Positions 36,143 through 44,873 of a stretch of 64,000 nt of DNA are shown here, piece by piece. How positions within the stretch are numbered: position 1 is the stretch's first letter; each line of letters opens with the position of its first letter. Below the pieces are notes generated by a model. That model had not been told where the DNA came from and searched no databases. It worked only from the letters and a program-made list of their open reading frames with translations. The stretch is from Cupriavidus cauae. Lineage in GTDB: Bacteria > Pseudomonadota > Gammaproteobacteria > Burkholderiales > Burkholderiaceae. The DNA is taken from the NCBI RefSeq assembly GCF_008632125.1, contig NZ_VWRN01000025.1, positions 122,790 to 186,789 of the forward strand. The letters are read 5' to 3'. The translations under genes were made by a program, and so were the position numbers.

Positions 36143-36553
36143 TCAGTTCGTCCGGCGCTTGCCCGTCTTCTTCGTCGCGCATTCGATGCAGCGGCCGCGC
36201 AGCGTCAGCTCGTGCTGCTCGACCACGAAGCCGGGCGGCGTGATCTCTTCCAGGTGTCCGGGGCACCCTTCCAGCGGAAACACGCGGTCGCAGGTCAGGC
36301 ACTGGAAGTAGTGCTTGTGCACGACCGCGTCGGGCGCGGCCGCGACCTCGTAGCGGTCGGCCTGGCCCGGCAGCGGCACCGCCACCAGGCCGCCTTCCTG
36401 CAGCATGGCGCGGATATTGCGGTAGACCGTCGCGAGTCCGAGCGTCGGCACCGTGCGCTGCGCGGCGGCCAGGATCTCGGCAGGGCTCAACGGCCGGGCG
36501 GCCTCGCGCAGCGCGCCCAGCACGGCCTCGCGTTGACGGGTCATGCGTTCCAT
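36143..36553 (-). CDS. Fur-family metal-responsive repressor
   Basis: A 136-residue repressor. The winged helix contains MTRQREAVLGALREAARPLSPAEIL and TLGLATVYRNIRAMLQEGGLV. The metal-binding dimerisation domain has HKHYFQCLTCDRVFPLEGCPGHLEE and ends with a second Cys pair, RCIECATKK. These two CxxC motifs form the structural zinc site. It could be Fur or Zur-like in specificity; the TFIIB-size compact form and second CxxC are seen in both. It is divergent from a TonB receptor operon and its own promoter carries a Fur-box-like sequence. Confidence 0.85.
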   Translation of the reverse strand: MERMTRQREAVLGALREAARPLSPAEILAAAQRTVPTLGLATVYRNIRAMLQEGGLVAVPLPGQADRYEVAAAPDAVVHKHYFQCLTCDRVFPLEGCPGHLEEITPPGFVVEQHELTLRGRCIECATKKTGKRRTN

Positions 36554-36562
36554 AGCTAGAAT

Positions 36563-36582
36563 GATAATGAAAATTCGTTCTC
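36563..36582. promoter_or_regulatory. Fur-box-like operator
   Basis: GATAATGAAAATTCGTTCTC lies 10 bp upstream of the fur-family start codon. The first half GATAATGA matches the Fur consensus and the second half is weaker. It is the only AT-rich segment of the 177-bp divergent spacer and could control both the regulator and the TonB receptor operon. Confidence 0.6.
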
Positions 36583-36730
36583 AATAAGGCGCGCCGTCGC
36601 TCGGCAGCGTCACCGCAGACCGTATTGTCGCCGCTTCTTGTCTTGCTTGCGGCTTCCCTTGCCGGCCGCGCACGTAGCGGGGCATGGCGGTCGTGGTGGT
36701 CGCGCGTCGTTGTTCACCCTTCGTCCAATC

Positions 36731-38932
36731 ATGTCCACGCCGACTTCATCGCCCGCGCGGCTGCCCGTGCGTTTGCCTGCGCGTTTGCCCGCGAACCTTC
36801 CTGCGCGCCTCTCCATGCGGCCATTGCGCGCGGTCCATCCCCTGCCGCCGCTCGCCGCCGCCCTGTTCGCCGTGGCGGCGCTCGCAGACGCTGCAGAGGC
36901 CGCCGAGCGCGAGGAAGCCATGCTGCCCGAGGTCGCGGTGGTCACCTCCGGCGCCGCATCGTACAACCTCGACGAGGCCAGCGGCGCGACCCGCACCGAC
37001 ACGCCGCTGCGCGAGGTGCCGCAGGCGGTGCGCGTTGTGCCGCGCGCGATGATCGACGATATCGGCGCGACGCGGCTGGAGCAGACCTTTGACTACGTCA
37101 GCGGCATCGCGCGCCAGGACAGCTTCGGCGGACTGTGGGACAACTTCGCGGTGCGGGGCTTTGCCGGCAACGAGAACACCGGCACCGGCTATCTGGTCAA
37201 CGGCTTCGTCGCCAATCGCGGCTTCACCGCGCCGCGCGACGTCGCCACCATCGAGCGCGTCGAAGTGCTGAAGGGTCCGACCTCGTCGCTGTATGGCAGC
37301 GGCGACCCGGGCGGCACGCTGAACCTGGTCACCAAGCAGCCGCAGTTCAAGCCGGCGCAGAACTACGAGCTGGAAGTCGGCAACCGCGACCGCTACCGTG
37401 CCGCGGCCGATATCACCGGACCGCTGGGCGAAAACGTCGCCGGCCGGCTGATTGTGGTGGGCGACCATCAGGGCAGCCAGCGCGCCTTCGTCGACAGCCA
37501 GCGCTATCTGCTGGCGCCCTCGCTGACGTGGACGCTGGGCGCCGATACGGTGATCCAGTACGCCGGCGAATGGCAGCGCTTCTCGACGCCGCTGGACCGG
37601 GGCATCGTCGCGGTCGACGGCCGGCTCGATGCGGTGGGCCGCAAGACCTTCCTCGGCGAACCGAGCGATGGCGACATTCGCCTGGACAGCCAGTCGCATC
37701 AGCTCGGCATCGAGCACCAGTTCTCGCCGTGCTGGAAGGGCCGGCTGTCGCTGGCCTATCGCGGCGGTTCGCTGGAAGGGTATTCGACCGAGCCGTTCGC
37801 GCTGGCCGCCGACGATCGCACGCTGCGACGCCAGCGCCGATACCGCGACTACCAGTCCGACGACGCCGCGCTGCAGGCCGACCTGACCGGCCGCATCGAC
37901 ACCGGGCCGCTGTCGCATACGCTGCTGGTCGGCTTCGACGCCTATCGCTTCAGCAGCAGCCAGGTGCAGTTGCGCGGCAACCCGACCGCCGCGACGCCGT
38001 ACCCGATCGACATCTACGAGCCGGTCTACGGGTCGGCGCCGCCGCCGCTGCTGCCGAACACCGATGCCCACGAGCGGCAGACCAATATCGGCCTGTACGC
38101 GCAGGACCAGATCGCCATCGGCGAGCGCTGGCGCGTGCTTGGCGGGCTGCGGGTCGACTCGTATCGCCAGACGCTGGACAACCGCCTGCGCGGCACCCGC
38201 GTCGAGCAGGACCAGACCGCGGTGTCGCCGCGCCTTGGCCTGGCCTACCTGGCCGGCAACAACGTGACGCTGTTCGCCAATGCCAGTCGCTCGTTCCGTC
38301 CCAATCCCGGCAGCAGCGCCGCCGGCGAGCCCTTTACGCCCGAGCGCGGCCGCGCCGTCGAGGCCGGCCTGAAGTTCGAGACCGACGATCGCCGCCTCGG
38401 CGCGACGCTGAGTGCGTTCTCGATCCACAAGCGCAATGTGCTGACCGCCGATCCGGCCGATCCCTCGTTCTCGACCACCGCCGGCGAAGCGCGCAGCCGC
38501 GGCCTCGAACTCGATGTGGCCGGCCGCGTCGGCCAGCATTGGCGCGTGTCGGGCAGCGTGGCGCTGACCGATGCCGAGATCACCGCCGATACCCGGCTGC
38601 CGGCCGGCACGCCGCTGCGCAATATCCCGCGCACCAGCGCCAGCGCGCTCGCCGTCTACGAGGATGCGGCGCCGTGGGGCCAACGCTACGGTATCGGCGC
38701 CGGCGTGCGCTACATCGGCAAACGCTCGGGCGATGCCGCCGACAGCTTCACGCTGCCGTCGTACACACTGGTCGATCTGCTCGCCTACTGGCAGCTCAGC
38801 AAGCAGGCCCGGCTGACGCTGAACGTGCACAACGTGTTCGACCGCGACTACTACGCCAGCTCCTACAGCGCGCTGTGGATCGCGCCCGGGGCAGGGCGCA
38901 CGGTGCGGCTCGGGCTGCGGCTGAGCTATTGA
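36731..38932 (+). CDS. TonB-dependent siderophore/metallophore receptor
   Basis: A 733-residue outer-membrane receptor. A plug domain (TDTPLREVPQAVRVVPRAMIDD, then WDNFAVRGFAGNEN and VEVLKGPTSSLYGSGDPGGTLN) is typical of the siderophore-receptor subfamily, and the beta-barrel ends in VRLGLRLSY with a terminal aromatic. The first 28 residues contain RLP repeats (ARLPVRLPARLPANLPARL); MRPLRAVHPLPP at 36815 gives a more ordinary signal peptide and may be the true start. It heads an operon of ABC importer genes, 4 bp apart from the next. Confidence 0.88.
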   Translation: MSTPTSSPARLPVRLPARLPANLPARLSMRPLRAVHPLPPLAAALFAVAALADAAEAAEREEAMLPEVAVVTSGAASYNLDEASGATRTDTPLREVPQAVRVVPRAMIDDIGATRLEQTFDYVSGIARQDSFGGLWDNFAVRGFAGNENTGTGYLVNGFVANRGFTAPRDVATIERVEVLKGPTSSLYGSGDPGGTLNLVTKQPQFKPAQNYELEVGNRDRYRAAADITGPLGENVAGRLIVVGDHQGSQRAFVDSQRYLLAPSLTWTLGADTVIQYAGEWQRFSTPLDRGIVAVDGRLDAVGRKTFLGEPSDGDIRLDSQSHQLGIEHQFSPCWKGRLSLAYRGGSLEGYSTEPFALAADDRTLRRQRRYRDYQSDDAALQADLTGRIDTGPLSHTLLVGFDAYRFSSSQVQLRGNPTAATPYPIDIYEPVYGSAPPPLLPNTDAHERQTNIGLYAQDQIAIGERWRVLGGLRVDSYRQTLDNRLRGTRVEQDQTAVSPRLGLAYLAGNNVTLFANASRSFRPNPGSSAAGEPFTPERGRAVEAGLKFETDDRRLGATLSAFSIHKRNVLTADPADPSFSTTAGEARSRGLELDVAGRVGQHWRVSGSVALTDAEITADTRLPAGTPLRNIPRTSASALAVYEDAAPWGQRYGIGAGVRYIGKRSGDAADSFTLPSYTLVDLLAYWQLSKQARLTLNVHNVFDRDYYASSYSALWIAPGAGRTVRLGLRLSY

Positions 38933-38936
38933 CGCG

Positions 38937-40724
38937 ATGCGACGGCCTGCCGCGATGCCTGCGATGCTCCCGATCGAATCGACGCCACCCGGTTCCCCGC
39001 GTTCGCCACGCCGCCGCCGGCTGCTGGGCGCCGGCGCGGCCGCGCTGCTGTCGCCCGCGCTGGCGCAAGGCGCCGGCACGGGCGCTGGTTCTGGCTCGCG
39101 CTCAGGCTCAGGCTCAGGCTCTGGCTCTGGCTCGGCCACGAAGACCGCAGCCGACCGCACCGTGCGCGTGATCGGCCCGTGGGAGCTGTCGAGCCTGGAC
39201 CCGCTGCGCGGCGGCTATCTGTTCGCCCGCATGCAGGTCGCCGAGACGCTGGTCGACTATGACGCGCAGGCGCGGCCCATCGCCGGGCTGGCATCGCGCT
39301 GGCAGGGGTCCGGCGACGGGCTCGCATGGCGCTTTGCACTGCGCGAGGGCGCGCGCTTTCATGACGGCTCGCCGGTGCGCGCCACGGACGTCGTGAACGC
39401 GCTGCGACGCGCCCTGCATCCGGCCGGCGTACTGGGCCAGGCGCCGATCGCCGCGATCGATGCAGTGTCCGATGCCGCGACCGATGCGAAGTCCGGCGCG
39501 GTGGTGCGGATCCGCCTGCGCCGGCCCTTCCCCGCGCTGCCGGCCCTGCTGTCGCACAGCAGCACGCAGATCCTCGCGCCTGCTTCCTTTGGCGCCGATG
39601 GCGCGGTGCGCGCGATCGTCGGCTCGGGGCCGTACCGCATCGTCACGCTGGAGCCGCCGCAGCGCTTCTCGGTGGCGGCCTTCGATGGCTGGCAGGGGCC
39701 GGCCCCGGCGGTGCGCCGCGCCAGCTATCTGGCGGTCGGCCGCGCGGAGATGCGGGCCCTGATGGCCGAGGCCGGCCAGGCCGAACTGGCCTACGGCCTC
39801 GACCCGGGCAGCGTGGCGCGGCTGCGGCGCGGCGACGCGGTGCGCGTGCACCAGCAGCCGATTCCGCGCACCACCGCCCTGAAGCTCAACGCCGGCCATC
39901 CGCTGCTCGCCGACCCGCGCGCGCGGCAAGCGCTGTCGCTGGCGCTGGATCGGCGTGGCATCGCGCAGGCGGTGCTGCGCGAGCCGTCGCTCGCCGCTAC
40001 GCAACTGTTTCCGCCGGCGCTGGCCGGCTGGCATCGCGCCGATCTGCCCGCGCTCGCGCACGATCCCGTACGCGCCCGTGCGCTGCTCGCCGAACTCGGC
40101 TGGCGGCGCGGCACCGACGGCGTGCTCGCGCGCGACGGCAAGCGTTTCGCGCTGACGCTGCAGACCTTCCCCGATCGTCCCGAACTGCCGGTGATCGCCG
40201 CCGCGATCCAGGAGCAGCTGCGCCTGGTCGGCGTGCAGATCCGCGTGGCGGTGGGCAACTCCAGCGAGATTCCGCTTGGCCATCGCGACGGCTCGCTGGA
40301 GATGGGCCTGATCGCGCGCAACTATGGCGCGGTGCCCGATGCGTTCGGCGCGATCGCGCAGGACTTCGGCGCGGCGGAGGGGAAGGCCGGCGAGGAAGGC
40401 GATAAGGGCGGCGATAAGGGCGGCGATAAGGGCGGCGGCAAGAGCGGCGGCGAGGGCGGTGACAAGCGCGGCGGCGATTGGGGCGCGATGGGCTGGTCGT
40501 CGCCGACGCTGACGCGAGCCCTGGCCGCGATGTCGTCGACCGCCGACGCCGCGCGTGCGCAGGCGCTGCGCGAGCAGATCGCCGGCGCGCTGCATGACGG
40601 CCTGCCGCTGGTGCCGGTGCTCTGGTACCAGCAGACGCTGGCTGCCAGCCCGCAGCTGGCCGGCGTGTCGATCGACCCCTTCGAACGCAGCTACCGGCTC
40701 ACCGACTTGCAATGGACCCGATGA
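38937..40724 (+). CDS. Opp/Nik-type ABC transporter substrate-binding protein with repeat insertions
   Basis: A 595-residue periplasmic binding protein of family 5 (dipeptide/nickel/opine). RRRRLLGAGAAALLSPALAQ is the export signal. The domain includes GLAWRFALREGARFHDGSPVRATDVV, VGSGPYRIVTLEP and ARQALSLALDRRGIAQAVL. Two low-complexity insertions stand out: residues ~46-66 (GSGSRSGSGSGSGS) after the signal and ~485-515 (GDKGGDKGGDKGGG) near the C-terminus, both from short DNA repeats. The gene follows the TonB receptor by 4 bp and overlaps the permease by 4 bp. Confidence 0.85.
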   Translation: MRRPAAMPAMLPIESTPPGSPRSPRRRRLLGAGAAALLSPALAQGAGTGAGSGSRSGSGSGSGSGSATKTAADRTVRVIGPWELSSLDPLRGGYLFARMQVAETLVDYDAQARPIAGLASRWQGSGDGLAWRFALREGARFHDGSPVRATDVVNALRRALHPAGVLGQAPIAAIDAVSDAATDAKSGAVVRIRLRRPFPALPALLSHSSTQILAPASFGADGAVRAIVGSGPYRIVTLEPPQRFSVAAFDGWQGPAPAVRRASYLAVGRAEMRALMAEAGQAELAYGLDPGSVARLRRGDAVRVHQQPIPRTTALKLNAGHPLLADPRARQALSLALDRRGIAQAVLREPSLAATQLFPPALAGWHRADLPALAHDPVRARALLAELGWRRGTDGVLARDGKRFALTLQTFPDRPELPVIAAAIQEQLRLVGVQIRVAVGNSSEIPLGHRDGSLEMGLIARNYGAVPDAFGAIAQDFGAAEGKAGEEGDKGGDKGGDKGGGKSGGEGGDKRGGDWGAMGWSSPTLTRALAAMSSTADAARAQALREQIAGALHDGLPLVPVLWYQQTLAASPQLAGVSIDPFERSYRLTDLQWTR

Positions 40725-41779
40725 CGCCACCGAACCCCCAGGCCACCCGACTCGCCGCGGCAAGCGTCGGCGAATCCGTATCGGCATCGCGCGATGCGCA
40801 GCGCCCACCGCGGGCCAACCCCGCCGCACGGCTGATCGCCCGCGTGCTGCTGCAACGCGGCCTGCAGGCCGCGGTCGTCGCCGCGCTGGTCGGCAGCCTC
40901 AGCTTCCTGATGATGCGGCTGTTGCCGGGCGACATGGCCTTCCGCATCGCCGCCGGCCGCTATGGCTACGACATGGTGACCGCACAGGCCGCCGATGCGG
41001 TGCGCGCGGAACTGGCGCTCGACGGCCCCTGGCTCGACGGCCTGCTGGCGTGGTGGTCGCGGCTGCTGCATCTGGATTTGGGCACCTCGACCGTGACCGG
41101 CGCGCCGGTCGCCGCCGAGATCGCGCATCAGCTCGGCCACACGCTGTGGCTGGCGCTCGCCGCGCTGGCCGTGTCGACGCTGATCGCGCTGCCGCTGGGC
41201 TTTGCCGCCGGCAGGCACGCCGGCGGCCACACCGATCGCGCCACGCTGGCGCTGTCGGTGCTGCTGCGCGCGCTGCCGCCGTTCGTGCTGGGCATCCTGC
41301 TGGTGCTGGCCTTCGCGGTCGAACTCGACTGGCTGCCCGCCGGTGGCCACGGCGAACACGGCAGCTGGGTCGCGCCGGCGCTGACACTGGGACTGGGCCT
41401 GGCCGCCACCGCGATGCGCGTCGCGCGCGATGCGATGGCCGGCGTGGTGGCCGCGCCGTACTGGTTGTTCGCCCGCACCAAGGGCCTGTCGGACCGCGTC
41501 GCGATGGCGCGGCACGGGGTGCGCAATGCCGCGGTGCCGGTGGTCGCCTATCTGGGCGTGCAGCTGGTCTATCTGCTCGAGGGCGTGGTGGTGGTCGAGA
41601 CGCTGTTCGCCTGGCCCGGCATCGGCCATGCGCTGGTGCACGCGATCTTCGGCCGCGATGTGCCGATGATCCAGGGCACCGCGCTGACGATGGGCCTGCT
41701 GTTCGTCGCCTTGAACGCGGCGGTCGACCTGGCCTGCATGGCGATCGATCCGCGGCTGCGCGCGACGGTCGGGCGATGA
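40721..41779 (+). CDS. ABC transporter permease (Opp/Nik B type)
   Basis: A 352-residue inner-membrane permease. After a ~40-residue cytoplasmic lead there are about six transmembrane helices, beginning LQAAVVAALVGSLSFLMMRL, followed by GDMAFR, a conserved entry motif of DppB/NikB. The EAA-like loop is AMARHGVRNAAVPVVAYLGVQ. The ATG chosen overlaps the previous stop (ATGA); an ATG 9 bp upstream is possible. It forms a pair with the next permease. Confidence 0.85.
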   Translation: MTPPNPQATRLAAASVGESVSASRDAQRPPRANPAARLIARVLLQRGLQAAVVAALVGSLSFLMMRLLPGDMAFRIAAGRYGYDMVTAQAADAVRAELALDGPWLDGLLAWWSRLLHLDLGTSTVTGAPVAAEIAHQLGHTLWLALAALAVSTLIALPLGFAAGRHAGGHTDRATLALSVLLRALPPFVLGILLVLAFAVELDWLPAGGHGEHGSWVAPALTLGLGLAATAMRVARDAMAGVVAAPYWLFARTKGLSDRVAMARHGVRNAAVPVVAYLGVQLVYLLEGVVVVETLFAWPGIGHALVHAIFGRDVPMIQGTALTMGLLFVALNAAVDLACMAIDPRLRATVGR

Positions 41780-42612
41780 GCGAGATGGCAAGCCCGACCT
41801 GGAAGGGCGCATTGACGGTCGCCACGCCGCGCCGGCGCATCGCCTTGCTGCTGATCGTGCTGCTGGCCCTGTTCGCCATCGCCGGCCCGTTGGCCGCGCC
41901 GCGCCAGCCCTTCGAGCAGGACCTGTACGCCGTGCTGCAGGCGCCGACGATGGCCGAGCCGCTGGGCACCGACCATCTGGGCCGCAGCGTGCTGGCCCGC
42001 ACCGCGCATGCCACGCGGCTTTCGCTTGGCCTCGCGCTGCTGTGCGTGCTGTCGGCCGCGCTGCCCGGCACGCTGCTGGGGCTGTTTGCCGCGTGGCGCG
42101 GCGGCTGGGTAGATCGCGTGGCCGGGGCGCTGGCCGACGCGGTGCTGGCGCTGCCGGGTTTGCTGCTGGTGCTGCTGCTGGCGGCGCTGGCGCCGGGCGC
42201 GATGTGGCCGCTGTATCTGGGGCTGTCGCTGGTGCTGTGGGTCGAGTATTTCCGCGTCGCGCGGGCGAGCGCGCAGATCGTGCTGCGGAGCCACCATGTC
42301 GAGGCCGCGCGCCTGCTCGGCTTCGGTCCGCTCCATATCGCGCGCCGGCACCTGCTGCCGGAGCTGGCGCCGGTGCTCGGCACGCTGGGCAGCTTCGGCC
42401 TGGGCGCGGGGGTGCTGGCGCTGGCCGCGATGGGCTTCGTCGGCATGGGCGTGCAGCCGCCGATGGCCGAGCTCGGCCTGATGATGACCGAGCTGCTGCC
42501 GTATGCGGCCGAGGCGCCGTGGGCGATCGCCGGCCCGATCGCGGTGCTGGCGATCGCCATCCTCGCGCTGGCGCTGCTGAACGAACGCCCGCGTGCGGGG
42601 GTGTCGCCATGA
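41776..42612 (+). CDS. ABC transporter permease (Opp/Nik C type)
   Basis: A 278-residue permease starting on an ATGA overlap. IALLLIVLLALFAIAGPLAAP is TM1, and PLGTDHLGRSVLARTAHATRLSLGLALL is the DppC/NikC signature. The EAA loop is EAARLLGFGPLHIARRHLLPELAPVLG. Length is as usual for the family. Together with the preceding gene it makes the channel. Confidence 0.87.
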   Translation: MSEMASPTWKGALTVATPRRRIALLLIVLLALFAIAGPLAAPRQPFEQDLYAVLQAPTMAEPLGTDHLGRSVLARTAHATRLSLGLALLCVLSAALPGTLLGLFAAWRGGWVDRVAGALADAVLALPGLLLVLLLAALAPGAMWPLYLGLSLVLWVEYFRVARASAQIVLRSHHVEAARLLGFGPLHIARRHLLPELAPVLGTLGSFGLGAGVLALAAMGFVGMGVQPPMAELGLMMTELLPYAAEAPWAIAGPIAVLAIAILALALLNERPRAGVSP

Positions 42613-44045
42613 ACGCGCGCAACGACCTCGTCATCGAGGACCTGCATGGCGAGCGCGTCGGCCGCCTGCTCGGCGTGCGGGACCTGGCGGTCGCCAGCGC
42701 CGACGGCGTGCTCCTGCAGCCGGTGTCGTTCGAACTGCAGGCCGGCCGCGCGCTGACGCTGCTGGGCGAGACCGGTTCCGGCAAGAGCCTGCTGGCCCAT
42801 GCGGTGATGGGTTCGCTGCCGCCGGGCCTGCGCGCGAGCGGCCGCCTTGCCGGGCACGGCTGGGATTGCGAGGCCAACGACATGCGCGCGCGCCGGCCGC
42901 TATGGGGCCGCGAGCTGGCGCTGCTGCCGCAGGAGCCGTGGTTCGCGCTGGACCCGCTGATGCGCGTCGATGCGCAATTGGCGGAGACCTATCGCTGGGT
43001 TGCCGGCGAATCGCGGCAGAGCGCCGCACACCACGCCGCGCAGGCGCTGCGTGCGGTCGGGCTGGGGCACGCCGCGCGTGCCTGGCCGACCGCCTTGTCC
43101 GGCGGCATGGCGCAGCGCGCGGCGTTCGCGATCACCCGGGCCGGCGATGCGCCGATCCTGATCGTCGACGAACCGACCAAGGGCCTGGACCGGATCTGGC
43201 GCGACGACCTGGTGGCGCGCCTGCGCGCGGCGCTGGAGCAGGGCTGCGCGGTGCTGACCATCACGCACGATATCGGCGTGGCGCGGGCGCTGGGCGGCGA
43301 CACGATGGTGATGCTCGATGGCCGCGTGGTCGAGCGCGGCCAGACCCACGCGGTGCTGGGCGCGCCGTCGCACGAGTACACGCGCGCGCTGATCGCCGCC
43401 GAGCCCGCGGCATGGCCGCGCCGGGCGATGCCTGCCACGGGTGGTGAAGTGCTGCGCGCCAGCGGCCTGAGCAAGCGTTTCGGCGACCATCTGCTGTTCG
43501 ACGGACTCGAGCTGACGCTGCACGCCAGCGAACGCGTGGCGGTCACCGGACCGAGCGGCAGCGGCAAATCGACGCTGGGCAATGTGCTGCTCGGCCTTGC
43601 GCGGCCGGATCGCGGCAGCGTGCGCCGGGCCGACGGCATCGCGCGGGTTCGCTACCAGAAGCTCTACCAGGACCCGGCCGGCGCGTTCGCGCCGCACGTA
43701 CCGCTGGGCCGCGCGCTGCACGACCTGATCGCGCTGCACCGGCTCGAACGCGCGCCGCTGCGGCCCTGGATGGAGCGGCTCGGACTTTCCCCCGATCTGC
43801 TGGAACGGTTGCCGGGCGCGGTGTCCGGCGGCGAACTGCAGCGCTTCGCCTTGCTGCGCGCGCTGCTGCTGCGGCCCGCCTTCCTGTTCGCCGACGAGCC
43901 GACCTCGCGGCTCGATCCGGTCACGCAGCGCAATACCATCGACCTGATCGTCGAGGCGGCGCAGGAGTCGGACTGCGCGCTGATGCTGGTCACGCACGAT
44001 CCCGATCTCGCCGCGAACGTGGCGGCGCGCACGCTGGCGTTCTGA
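42609..44045 (+). CDS. fused double ABC ATPase
   Basis: A 478-residue protein with two ABC domains in one chain, replacing the usual separate OppD/OppF pair. Domain 1: Walker A GETGSGKSLLAHAV, signature LSGGMAQRAAFA, Walker B ILIVDEPTKGLD, His switch THDIG. Domain 2: GPSGSGKSTLGNVLLG, signature VSGGELQRFALLR, LFADEPTSRLD, THDPD. Both sites look complete. It energises import through the two permeases. It overlaps the preceding gene (ATGA). Fused ATPases of this type also occur with nickel and opine-metallophore importers. Confidence 0.88.
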   Translation: MNARNDLVIEDLHGERVGRLLGVRDLAVASADGVLLQPVSFELQAGRALTLLGETGSGKSLLAHAVMGSLPPGLRASGRLAGHGWDCEANDMRARRPLWGRELALLPQEPWFALDPLMRVDAQLAETYRWVAGESRQSAAHHAAQALRAVGLGHAARAWPTALSGGMAQRAAFAITRAGDAPILIVDEPTKGLDRIWRDDLVARLRAALEQGCAVLTITHDIGVARALGGDTMVMLDGRVVERGQTHAVLGAPSHEYTRALIAAEPAAWPRRAMPATGGEVLRASGLSKRFGDHLLFDGLELTLHASERVAVTGPSGSGKSTLGNVLLGLARPDRGSVRRADGIARVRYQKLYQDPAGAFAPHVPLGRALHDLIALHRLERAPLRPWMERLGLSPDLLERLPGAVSGGELQRFALLRALLLRPAFLFADEPTSRLDPVTQRNTIDLIVEAAQESDCALMLVTHDPDLAANVAARTLAF

Positions 44046-44074
44046 CGGGCATTCCGACGCGCGTCTTGACGAAT

Positions 44075-44096
44075 ACGGCGCCCCGAGGGGCGCCGT
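44075..44096. terminator. stem-loop at the end of the import operon
   Basis: ACGGCGCCCC and GGGGCGCCGT form a perfect 10-bp stem with a 2-base GA turn, 29 bp after the ATPase stop. There is no T-run after it, so termination may be weak or the hairpin may protect the mRNA 3' end. Confidence 0.5.
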
Positions 44097-44120
44097 GCGG
44101 TCACATCTGCGTCGAGGATC

Positions 44121-44235
44121 GTCGATCGAAGCGGTCGATCGAAGCGGTCGATCGAAGCGGTCGATCGAAGCGGTCGATCGAAGCGGTCGATCGAAGCGGT
44201 CGATCGAAGCCGGTCGATCTACGCGGTCATTCGAA
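44121..44235. repeat. 13-bp tandem repeat (CGATCGAAGCGGT)n
   Basis: Seven near-perfect copies followed by two or three diverged ones, in the convergent space between the ATPase gene and the zinc-ribbon gene. CGATCG is palindromic, so folded structures are possible. Confidence 0.88.
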
Positions 44236-44272
44236 GCGGGCCACATCCCCGGGGTCCCCTGGCATACCTCGG

Positions 44273-44349
44273 TGGATCGAAGCCGGTTACTCGAAGCCGG
44301 TTACTCGAAGCCGGTTACTCGAAGCCGGTCACTCGAAGCCGGTCAATCG
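44273..44349. repeat. 14-bp tandem repeat running into the zinc-ribbon gene stop codon
   Basis: Five copies of TCGAAGCCGGTTAC or TCGAAGCCGGTCAC. The last copy, TCGAAGCCGGTCAATCGAAG, contains the stop codon (TCA on this strand) and the final codons of the zinc-ribbon gene. The unit resembles the neighbouring 13-bp array. Confidence 0.85.
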
Positions 44350-44648
44350 AAGATCTCGTGCCAGATGCTCTTCTTGCGATAGTGCTTCTGCTCGCGGTAG
44401 CGGTCGTCGTCGCGGTAGCCGCGCTGGTCATAACCGCGGTCGTAGCCGCGCGGATCGACCGGCCGTTGCGGCGCGGCGGCCTGGGGCGCCTGCGCGACCG
44501 GCGCCTGTTCGGCCGCGGCACGCTCCAGGATCTTGTCGAGCTCGCCGCGATCGAGCCACACGCCGCGGCATTTCGGGCAGTAGTCGATCTCGACGCCCTG
44601 GCGTTCGGCCATCACCAGCGTGGTCTCGGTACAGACGGGACATTGCAT
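44343..44648 (-). CDS. TFIIB-type zinc-ribbon protein
   Basis: A 101-residue protein. MQCPVCTETTLVM and DYCPKCRGVWLDRGELDKIL form the zf-TFIIB domain with four Cys. An Ala/Gln/Pro linker follows, and the C-terminal ~40 residues are rich in Tyr, Asp and Arg (PRGYDRGYDQRGYRDDDRY). Function is unknown; relatives are small cytosolic zinc proteins often annotated only by domain. AAGGAGAG precedes the ATG. The gene end is embedded in a tandem repeat. Confidence 0.85.
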   Translation of the reverse strand: MQCPVCTETTLVMAERQGVEIDYCPKCRGVWLDRGELDKILERAAAEQAPVAQAPQAAAPQRPVDPRGYDRGYDQRGYRDDDRYREQKHYRKKSIWHEIFD

Positions 44649-44873
44649 CGCAGCTCTCCTTGATTGCGTGTTCAACGGCTAACGCCTGTCAGACCGTCGC
44701 CCGGCGGCTTGGTTCGGCAGCACGGATTCCCGCTGCCCGCTTGACGGGCCGTATGGGGCTCATCTGAATCTTCAAGTTCGGCTTGATGATTCGTACAGAA
44801 CTTTTCGTTTCCGGAAGGCCCGGCAGCTGGGCGATAGTTTGCGCTGCTTGACGATCACATACAGTAGCGCGGC

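Noticed and set aside
44121..44349. Possible CRISPR array.
   Set aside because: Units follow each other directly without unique spacers, are only 13-14 bp, and no cas genes are near. The same holds for the other arrays.
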